Origin: Capronia americana
Taxonomy: Eukaryota > Ascomycota > Eurotiomycetes > Chaetothyriales > Herpotrichiellaceae
Assembly (NCBI GenBank): GCA_016110215.1
Contig: JADWQD010000016.1
Span: 186,001 to 250,000 of the forward strand
Length of the DNA stretch: 64,000 nt
Direction: 5' to 3'
In this document: positions 55,101 through 64,000 of the stretch, in pieces
Position numbering within the stretch: position 1 is the stretch's first letter
How the letters are laid out: the number at the start of each line of letters is the position of its first letter
Program-made: the position numbers and the translations under genes
The notes under the pieces: model-generated
Seen by the model: the letters and a program-made list of their open reading frames with translations, nothing else
Told to the model about the DNA's origin: nothing
Databases searched by the model: none

Positions 55101-57777
55101 TAGATGAACGTGGCTGCTCTGATTATGTAGGGTGAAGAGCATGGCCTGGAAAATTTCGCGCAGCATAACCTCTCTAACAAGGAAGGCAGAATGATATCTC
55201 ATGGTGGGGAGAACCCTCATTGTGGGTAAGTAGCGGGATAGGCGTCACTCCGTATCAGTCTATCAGACAAGACCTCGGATGAAGAGAAAGTTGATGGATA
55301 CTACGTACTCCGTAGTTCTTAGGTGGTCACCAATGCCGGAAAGGATCCGACACCATGGCTCATGTTCTTTGACTTTGCTCGTGGCCGCGATGGGTCCACT
55401 TGAAACGCTCTGATCAATGGTGAGCCCGTGAGGGTGGGGAGTGATACTATGGTGCCAACATCAATCAAGATTTATTCCTTTTTCCTGTCTCGTCTGTCCC
55501 CCTCCACACTGAGTTTAGTCAGATATACACTGAGGGGCATGAGATCGGTAAACAGACTAGCTCCGTGGCCTCTCGCCTATATTCGAGACTAAGTGGTCAT
55601 GGTGTGGGCTGGGTGATTCCCTAGACGCCTTGATGGTCAGTTACCGCCTGGACTCAAGACGGCATGATGTGTACTTTGTACACCGCGCTTTGTGTACGTT
55701 GGATGATGCGAACCACCAGACTATAACCAGAGACCAGGGCCAGGGGGTCTGAAACACCCCAGGAGAGTAGAAATGGTCATTCGACACCATTTTAGGATGG
55801 TGGGCACCAAATGAACGCCGAACACGAGTCAATATTACAGGGGAAGTCGGGGTCTGGAGAATGGGAAAATCTGCAAAGTATTCGTGATTGAACATGGCTG
55901 GTCGCCCAATCAATGGTAAGCAAAAAGAGTGCACGCAGATCGGGACATCGAGACACCAGAGATAGTACCCCCGATCCCAAGGTTCACCGAAGTATGGCTG
56001 ACCTTGACCATGGTGATTTGTCTGAATCGCTGTATGCTCATGCTACTGTGGTACGTGTGGGTACCCAATTCTGGCACGCAGTCATCATGGAGGTGAGGTG
56101 TAGGTGAGGTGTAAGTGAGCTGTGGTTCACAATGAACAAGATGACTTCAAGTAGAGGGACACAACCACATGACAGTACCAGGTAGTGTGGGATCATGGCA
56201 ATCGGAACCGTGAGTCCGAACTTTTCTTTTTGTCCTTTCCTATACTTGTGTACTTCCCTTCTCTTTCTGCCTGTCCCGTTCCTCGGTTACAGGACGTACC
56301 GTGTAGTACTTGACAAGTCCTAGAAAGACAATTCGTACCGGGAAAGGCGACTGGCAGAGGTTCTCCCTATTCTCCGGTCAGCTTCAAAATAATCATCGTC
56401 GTGGACCAGCTGCCAGTGTCTACGGAATTTGCGATCCCCAGCGCTTGACAGACCCCACCAGCAGCGCTCTCAGTAGTCAGTGCCGGTAGTGCATCTTGTT
56501 CCCGTCACAAATGGGTCCAAGCTTGTTCCAGCATAGTCGTGCCTCAGCATCCAATTTCTTGCAGTCCATTTTCGGCGTCGAACTTTAGCCGCAGCGCTCG
56601 GTCCAGACTGCTTTCTTCAACGACGGGAACTGAGACCTACCGACTGGGTCCCATGTCGACACACCTTTACTCTGTACTATTTGGTCATGGTGAAAAAGTC
56701 ATCTGAGAGAGTTCAGACATCCCCCTGCCTTCGCCCTTAGCCGTTTTCGTGGCCGCCCACCTCCCTGCCTTGGAACTCCCCATCTCTGCATGTCCAGATG
56801 GGAGACTCCACCACCCACACCAGCGCATCCTAGCAATCAGCAATCAGCTGGTGCCAATGCTGCTCACAGTCAAGCCTATCCCGTTCAGAGTTTACTGCCT
56901 CGCATCCACCCCATCCCAAAGCCCGTCAAGCCTGCAGCCCGCAACCAAGTGCTATCGCGCCCATGCCCATCACATCCTAGCACCTCCTGTCTCCGGTGTC
57001 CATTTTCGACCAGCTCTCGTCTTTTTAGGCGAAGCAGGCGACAGGCCCGTCCAGCCAGCCGTCGGCCAGCTGCCCGCTAAGAGCGCCATGTGCTGCCCCG
57101 ACCAAAAGGATCGCGACTCTGGGACTCTTTGAATCTTTGAAATCGTCTCGCAACCGCTCTTTTCGCAGCCTGATGTGAAGTCCTCGACCAATCTCTCCGT
57201 CTACGTGCGCGACCGCAGCCTCAAGGAGCCTGTGAAAAGACTGGAAACGACTTCTTCTGCACTCTATTCCGCTTGTCCATTATCGACCTACACGGACATA
57301 GTAATCTGAGTCGGCGCAGATCTCTTGCCCGATCATCGACAGGACGAGGGCCGGTTGAGACAGCAGCCCCACGACCACTGAGAAGGCCCGAAGACACCCA
57401 GCCCCAGCCAGAAGCCGATCTTCATTCAGTATCAATCCACCCTCATACACAGACTTGCATCGCGCCAGGTCGTTGTTGTGGAACAGACACTTTTGGAGAT
57501 ACATGTCAACAAGCGTCCATACTTTGAGTAGCAACACTCCCTTCAGACCAAACGCGGGTATATCCAACAGTAGGGGTGGAAAACACGCCCGGCCCGACCA
57601 GAGCTGAAATACTCGGCGAACCACAACAACAATCATTCTCGACAACGAAGCGCCGGCTGAATTTCTCTCTGGGACCTCGCAGTCTGCGGTTGCCCATTCT
57701 CATTCAATCACTACAAGCGATCGCGCACGGAACACTCCCATACAGTCACTCTGGCGTCGGTAGCAATTCCCCTTCCA
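52177..57777. other. 5.6-kb gene-free region upstream of the C2H2 gene
   Basis: No coding region was recognised on either strand. Frames here are short and of random composition. The last ~1 kb (about 56740-57500) is rich in pyrimidine and in short frames, as in long leaders of fungal regulators; a frame from 57503 and another around 57580-57857 overlap the possible 5' end of the next gene. TACGGAGTA-type motifs lie at 53481-53489, 55247-55254 and 55306-55314. Confidence 0.5.
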
Positions 57778-59130
57778 ATGGGGACATCCCTCGATGGCCT
57801 CAATGCACCTTCCGGCCTGAGCCAGCGCAGGCAAGCGGCGACGGCCTTCAGTCTTGAACTCCCACCGCCGGCAACTCTTCAATTCAACCCGTTGATATCA
57901 AGCCAGAAATTTCTTCCTCTTTCCGGCATCAATACATCTCATGCTGGACCTCCGCCGGTCAGTGTGGGCCAGCTTCTGACGCCTCCGTCCCATTCAGCGT
58001 CCGAGTCGAGCGCGGCCTCCTCTTCCATCCCCACTGGAACCACTCCGAACAGCGCAGCAGTGCCAGTCTTGCCCTACACGCCAACGTTATTCGGAACGGG
58101 TACTACACCGACTGGGTATCATACGGGCTTCACGCCCCCTTCATGGCAAAATGGCTCGCTCATGTCGGCACGATCGATGTTTTCACCGATGACAGGTGCA
58201 CCGCTCAGGACCAGCACAAGCTCTCCCACTGCTGGGGGAGCCTCCGCGTTGCCGCCGCCCCCCTATGACATGCACGCAGTCCAGCCTTATGGCGGCCCCT
58301 TGCAGCTTTCTCCTCCTACCAGTGCCACCCACCCAAACGGCCAGCATAATATCATACCACCATTGCAACACGGGATTCGACCGTCCAGTCAGCAATCACC
58401 CATAACGCCAGGCGACGTGAGCAGGCCGGCTTCTAATCCCACTCTTTACACGACCATACCGACGACGGCGCATCCACACCACCCCGGCTACCATTATTCA
58501 ACATCAACTCCCGTGTCACAGAGCCCTCACCTGCATTCGCTATCCGCACCCCGTGCCTCCCCGACTCTGCATCAAGGGCACGGCCCGCCTCAACCTCCAT
58601 TCATTCGCCCCCCACCACCCTCGTACTCGTTGCCGGGGATGCCTGGACCTGTCATGTCAAATGTGCATAGCCCTGGCGCCCAAATGACGATGTTGGGTAA
58701 CATGCAAGCCAATATGTTGCCCATGTCGTTCAACAGTGGTTATGCTGCAAATCCACAAGCTATGTACGGCCAGCCACGGACAAATACCCCTCAACAGCAG
58801 CCCACGCATGATCGTCCGTTTAAGTGTGATCAGTGTCCGCAGAGCTTCAACCGCAACCATGATCTGAAGCGGCACAAAAGGATTCACCTTGCTGTGAAGC
58901 CATTCCCTTGCAACCATTGCGATAAGAGCTTCTCTCGCAAGGACGCGCTCAAGGTAAGTTGGGTCAGTCGGCTTTGTTCGCGAGTATACTGACTCTCCTC
59001 ACAGCGACACATCCTGGTCAAAGGATGCGGTAATGGGAACCCCGCGGAAGCAACGAGAGAGGAAAATGTCAAATCCGAATCCGGAAGTGACGGCGTCAAT
59101 GACAGTCCAACGGCTGCAACAGCAGCGTGA
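57778..59130 (+). CDS. C2H2 zinc-finger transcription factor
   Basis: Two exons, 57778-58953 and 59005-59130, give 433 residues from the first in-frame ATG. The bulk is a Pro/Ser/Gln/His-rich, probably disordered region. Two adjacent fingers follow (residues ~345-395): CDQCPQSFNRNHDLKRHKRIH and CNHCDKSFSRKDALK, the second completed after the intron by RHILVKGCG, so its last ligand is Cys rather than His. Linker AVKPFP replaces the usual TGEKP. A short acidic, Ser-rich tail ends the protein. Expected role: nuclear DNA binding; target genes unknown. The N-terminus may extend upstream in another frame through an exon that I could not fix. Confidence 0.85.
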
Positions 59131-61338
59131 TCCAAAAGCACCGTATTTCTTTAATCAACCCCTGCTTCACTTCTTTTATCAGCGATTGTACAATACTACG
59201 GCGGGGCACTGGCCTTACAGGGTTCTCTTTTACTCGGCTTATGACTTGATGGATGGCAGCCTCCAGCGACAGGCGAAATGAGACGGATAACTTTGACGGA
59301 TTCTATTGCTAGGAATGTGCATTTCTGAGATACCACTTTGTTCAGATACCCATTGGAAGGGCATGGCATCACAGGACTATGTTGATAGTGGTTACGACTG
59401 GGCGCTTGGTACGTGCTGAGATGGCAGAATCGGAGGCCAGGATGAGCGTTCTCGACAATTTCCGATGGATTTATACAGTCTTAATGAAGATGTTGCGTGC
59501 TCGTCAGCTCTTGGTTCTTCTACGATATCGGCGGTGATCCCGCCGCAATGAACAAAGCCAGCCTCAGAGCGGCAATGTGTTTTTTAGGTCTGAACCAGTG
59601 GTAAAAGATTACTCTACCAGCTGTGCTTCAGAGGAGGGCGACTAGCATGAAGTCTGAAGGAAGTTTGCCTCCACGAATGATCCCTGCAGCCATGCGACGG
59701 TGGCTGAAATGGGCTTGATCATGGCGTCAGCCTCGCTTGCGGATGAGGCGCACGGATCTTGCGGCCTTTTCAGCCTCGGCACCAGCCAACAGAGGCGGGG
59801 TAGATGGTCACGTGGGAATGCTGGGAAGGCGCACCCACCTGCAGGCACCAATCCATGAATCCCCCGCCTGTCAGGTAGAAACCTTGCGTCTTTCCAATTT
59901 CGCTTCCTTTCGAGTCGTGCTTCTCGGGCGCTACGCCTCCGCTCTTGTGTTCTCTCAACACTCTGTTGGCGAGAGCAGTGCTGTTGGAGACTTCCCGTAT
60001 CACACTTTCGTGTCGAACAAAAGAGCATTTTTGTACGTCCGAGAGGCTGCCATCGCACGAGCAAGGCTCAAACAGCATTTGCCATACCCAGATTGATCTG
60101 TGGCCTGTCTCCTTTTTTCTCGTACTCTTAGCAAAGCATTGCTGTTACCCAGGCTATGCAGGCCAGAGGGGATTTGCTTCCACGAAGCTGTCCAGAGTCT
60201 GTTACAGTATTGCAGCAATTGCATCCTGGGAGCCAATCATACTGGACGAGCGAATCGAGGCAAGAACTGGTTCCAGATGACTGTGTCCATGCCTGAACCG
60301 TGCACTTTCTGGACCAATAGACGGAGAGGGCAAGTCGCATCTCGTATCACTTGAAATTGTTGCTGTCCGTCGTGGCTGCTTGCGGGGTGACTTTGCTTTA
60401 TGCGCTTTGGCGGTGCTGTACCGCATACACTTGGTAGCATGTACGTACAAGTACTCGGTAGTACGGCTGCCACGTTTGCAGGTCAAGTATGCACTACTGC
60501 AAGCTACAACCCTGCAAGCAGGTGGACATGACAGCTTTCTCAGCTCTCATTGATCGATCGCCACATCCATGTCCACAGCGAGTCTCTCAGATCGATCGTC
60601 ATACCTAGATCTCTCCAGTCACGGCGTTTGTTTCCATCCCTCTCCGTCACCGCGACGATGCCTGCATCACCATGCAAATCATGCTCAGCGTCGGAATCAG
60701 AACTTTGACCAACCCATTGCTTCGCCCACCAGCCACCATCCACCAACAGGATCAAATCCATCGTATCACTACAGTCGACTCTATCTAGTCAAAGTTTATT
60801 CCAGATCTTACACGATCTCGTCCGGATCTCAGTGATGTTGCGCAAAGGATAAGGACCACCGGGACCACCACCTTCATCATTCATTGGCCCAATGTTGGTC
60901 GTGATGCGGTCGGAGGCGCGAAGTGTATCTTTGTTGCATCTGCAACACTATCAGTCGTCGGGTCCACTTGTGTGAGAGATACTTTGATGCTATTCTTTTC
61001 GGGATGTAGCTATCCATGATCGAGTGACTGGTCGCCGACCATCCCCTCCTGTCACCTTGTGAACGTTTTTGACACTTTGGCTTTTGAAGTGGCGCTTGCC
61101 ACCCCATGGTTTTTGTTGGATGTCAATCTTTTGTTTAAAGGACATGGCAAAGACCCCAGGGAGTTTCTCTCGAGGGCGAAAAGCTCGAAATCCTCAATAA
61201 AATCTACGTTGCGGAAACAGTGCAACGCACACCGAAGGTTCATCTGGCCAGTTGCGAGTATTCCACCACTCTTTGGCCAGTACATACCGCACATTAGCTT
61301 CCGTGGTCGAAATACTCTCAAATCTGGACACTGGTGTG
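59131..61338. other. 2.2-kb intergenic region before Cry-DASH
   Basis: No gene seen. Contains the 3' flank of the C2H2 gene and the leader and promoter of the photolyase-family gene. Confidence 0.45.
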
Positions 61339-63268
61339 ATGACAGGCCAACGCGTGCTCATCTACTTGCTACGGCGAGACCTACGACTCCCCGACAACCC
61401 AGTCTTCCATGAAATCCACAGGCTGTCGCAACAGTCCAAAAAATCATTCACCCATGTCTTGCCAGTGTACATTTTTCCTGCTCAGCAGATAGAGGTGTCA
61501 GGGTTTCTCGCCGACTCCGACTCAAGGTCACCATATCCAGAAGCCCGTTCAGAGATTGGCAGATTCTGGAGATGTGGACCGCACAGAGCGAAGTTCCTCG
61601 CAGAGTCAGTTTGGGAGATGAAGACCCAGCTTGAGAAGGCAGGAAGTGGCCTCCTCATCCGAGTGGGTCTGCTCGGTCGCGTCATAGAAGACCTCCTGCG
61701 GCAATTTGAACAGCCAGAGGAAGAAACTTCCGTGACGGCGATTTGGATGACCGAGGAGGAGGGCGTCGAGGAAAAGAGGGAGGAGCGCGACGTGAGAAAG
61801 GCAGCTGAGAAGTTTGGAGTTGACTTCAGGCTATGGCTGGACGAGAAATATTTCATTGATGAGTATGCATCGTGCGGCGACCTGCGTATCAAGAGGCTAA
61901 CGGGACTGCAGCCGAGACGTACCCTTTGACAAACCTATAGATCTCCCAGATGTTTTCACAAGTTACCGAAAATCAGTGGAACCGCTGAGGGATGCACCAC
62001 GAAAGACTGTGCCAACACCATCATCATTGCCGCCGATGCCATCTCCTCTTCCATCAAAGACACGTCCGTTCTTGATACCTGACACTTACGAAGGGTTGGA
62101 GTCGGCACTGATGAGGCCTCTCAAGAACAATCCTCCGCTTTCGAAGCCGCCATCATTCCCGTCCTCAGGCGTCAAAACTGCTCACCCCTACCAAGGTGGT
62201 ACGTCTGGCGGACTGAAACGCGTGCAATCGCTTATCGGATCTGGCGCTATGACCCGATACAAAGATACCCGCAACGGCTTGCTTGGGACAGACTTCTCCA
62301 CAAAGCTCTCGGCTTGGCTGGCACTGGGATGCATCACCGCCCGCCAGATACATTTCCAACTTCTTGACTTTGAGAACGGCCGAGATGACCAGTACAAAAA
62401 CACCGAAGGGTACGGCAAAGGCGAGAACAATGGTACCGCCGCTGTTCGCTTTGAACTCTTGTGGCGAGACTACATGAGGCTGTGTACGCGGAAATTCGGC
62501 TCTCGCCTGTTCCGGCTTGGGGGTTTTCGGAATGATACATCGTACCCGTGGAAGGCGCCAGGAAGCGGTCCCGAGGTGGCCAAGATGCTCGACAGATTCC
62601 TACGGGGAACGACAGGGACATCCCTCATCGACGCGAGTCAGCGCGAACTCTTCCTCACAGGTTACACCAGCAACAGGGCACGACAGAATGTGGCCAGCTA
62701 CCTGGCCAAGCATCTGGGCATAAACTGGAAATTAGGGGCCGAATGGTACGAATGTATGTTGATTGACTACGACGTCAGTTCAAATTGGGGCAACTGGCAA
62801 TACGTCGCCGGAGTGGGTAACGACCCAAGAGGGGAGGCAAGAGTGTTCAACCCTATCAAGCAAGCCTGTGACTATGACCCACAGGGAGAATACTGCAAGG
62901 CCTGGGTGGAGGAGCTGCGTGGACTTGATGACCCGCAGGAAATTTTCCAGCCATGGAAGGTCAGTAACGAAAGCAGAGCCGAATTGGGGCTTGCGGGCCT
63001 CGAGACGGTAGATCATCCGTTGAAGAGGATCGACTTTAAAGTCGGGGGATGGGCGAGACACGGTAGCGGAGGTGGTCGGTATGGAGGGAGTAGCAAAGGG
63101 AATACCAATGACGGAGTCGAGGGCGGACGAGGGCGAGGTGGAGGTAGCTTTGGTGCAAGAGGAGCATATCGAGGACAAAGGAAAGGCAATCGAGGTCGCG
63201 GGTATGGTCGGCAGGGCATTATGGACAAAGCTGCTGGTCACACAGTGGCCAATGGAAACCGGCATTGA
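61339..63268 (+). CDS. cryptochrome DASH (photolyase family) with RGG-rich tail
   Basis: Two exons, 61339-61862 and 61912-63268, give 626 residues. Cry-DASH proteins bind FAD and an antenna cofactor and act as blue-light photoreceptors or single-strand DNA photolyases. The N-terminal alpha/beta part starts MTGQRVLIYLLRRDLRLPDNP-like (first 20 given in part) with FRLWLDEKYFID before the intron and VPFDKPIDLPDVFTSYRK after it. FAD-binding part: TRYKDTRNGLLGTDFSTKLS, CITARQIHFQLL, RFELLWRDYMRL, GYTSNRARQNVASYLAKHLG, DYDVSSNWGNWQYVAGVGND. The final ~60 residues are Gly/Arg-rich (GRYGGSSKG, GGRGRGGGSFGARGAYRG), an RGG-type RNA-binding extension. The intron has a GTATGC donor and a GGCTAAC branch site. 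Confidence 0.95.
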
Positions 63269-64000
63269 GGGCAAGGAGTACAGAACAGACGTGGATTTAG
63301 GGCAGACATCTGGTACGGATCTGAATATTGCTTGACGATACCGGTGGCCACTACTGTGGTCGACTGTTGGCGTCGCAGAGACGATGCGCTGACATCTTCT
63401 TTCCCTATGCCCAGTGTACTGAACACCAGCCCTGCAGAGGGAATGGTCCCAGTATCCGGCCTCATCACGTCCCCTCGATGCAGCGGGAATCCTCCTGGTG
63501 AGCAGACCGGGAGACCTTGAGAAATGACTCGGATGCATTCGGCCATATGTGACACGTCGATTGTAGCCGTGATGCAGTCCGCCTGTTGAAAGAATCCAGC
63601 AAGTTTGCAAGGATGGCAGGAGGATTCAAATAGTAGCGGCCTGAATCTTGGCCCCTCACCTTGCGAATCTCCGTCGGCCGTTAAAGGCTGTACTCGTATA
63701 TTTCCCAGCACGGCTTTACGCTGCTGGTGCCCCCCAAAGCGAAGTAGTATGAATGTTCGTTCAGTCAGATTCCCCCCTCCCTCCCTATGCGGTCAGTCGG
63801 CCGGCAGCTTGGGGACATGAGTTCCCTCGGCAATACGGGTAGCGTAGTGTGTAGACGGGAGAAGCGAAATCAGAACTGTCCTAGGGAGGTGCCCGCAGGA
63901 TTGAGAGTGACGCTCAGAATCGGTGAGAAGGAACAACCAAGAGCCCGCCGGGGGATTTACCTAACTAGTCGCTGGTCAGCAAGTGCGAAAGGGGAAAGCG
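63269..64000. other. window end, no gene accepted
   Basis: A minus-strand frame of 157 residues (63238-63711) overlaps the Cry-DASH end; its composition is not random-looking throughout but nothing supports it. Otherwise nothing seen. Confidence 0.4.

Noticed and set aside
63238..63711. 157-codon minus-strand frame after Cry-DASH
   Set aside because: Overlaps the Cry-DASH end and shows no domain or family pattern; left unannotated.
1..64000. tRNA, rRNA, CRISPR, transposon terminal repeats
   Set aside because: None recognised by eye; a tRNA scan and repeat-library search were not possible here.

Overview
The window is nuclear DNA of a filamentous ascomycete fungus (Pezizomycotina). The evidence is short introns of roughly 45-125 bp with GT-AG borders and CTAAC/CTGAC-like branch sites, a HET-domain protein, a chitin-synthase activator of the Chs4/Skt5 type, a fused ARG5,6 arginine enzyme, Cry-DASH, and DFG5/DCW1-type wall enzymes. 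A black-yeast-like member of Eurotiomycetes (Chaetothyriales) is my best guess, but that is inference. Genes are not in operons. Exon joins below were worked out by hand from splice sites and reading-frame continuity.

Layout. 1-6.2 kb: a short-chain dehydrogenase (cut by the window edge) divergent from a glutamine-synthetase-like gene, then a SET-domain methyltransferase-like gene. 6.9-10 kb: a HET protein whose frame runs through a ubiquitin-like domain into a REG1/areA-like (DUF1752) region, ends at a TGA, and then continues open for about 146 codons of REG1-like tail. 11.8-16.1 kb: a GC-rich alpha/beta hydrolase and an uncharacterised, probably mitochondrial protein. 17-18.4 kb: a DUF3237 protein with a duplicated zinc-finger module. 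19.3-23.3 kb: a trypsin-fold protein with cysteine at the usual serine position, divergent from a C-terminally membrane-anchored fungal protein. 23.8-26.8 kb: a LigB-type dioxygenase and two mitochondrial genes head to head (complex I NDUFA2 and a mitochondrial pyruvate carrier subunit).

29.9-49.1 kb is the most conserved part: Chs4-like activator with a CaaX end, meiotic cohesin kleisin Rec8, ARG5,6, an Snc-type R-SNARE, the complex III assembly factor CBP4, a GH76 wall mannosidase, and a FMP46-like redox protein. 49.9-52.2 kb: a doubtful gene remnant and an F-box-like protein. 52.2-64 kb is sparse: a 5.6-kb gene-free stretch before a C2H2 transcription factor, then Cry-DASH with an RGG-rich tail.

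Common themes are mitochondrial function (NDUFA2, MPC, CBP4, FMP46, ARG5,6), and cell wall and secretion (Chs4, GH76, SNARE). The HET fusion, the duplicated zinc-finger module and the cysteine trypsin-fold protein are the least ordinary items. No RNA genes, CRISPR arrays or intact transposons were seen.
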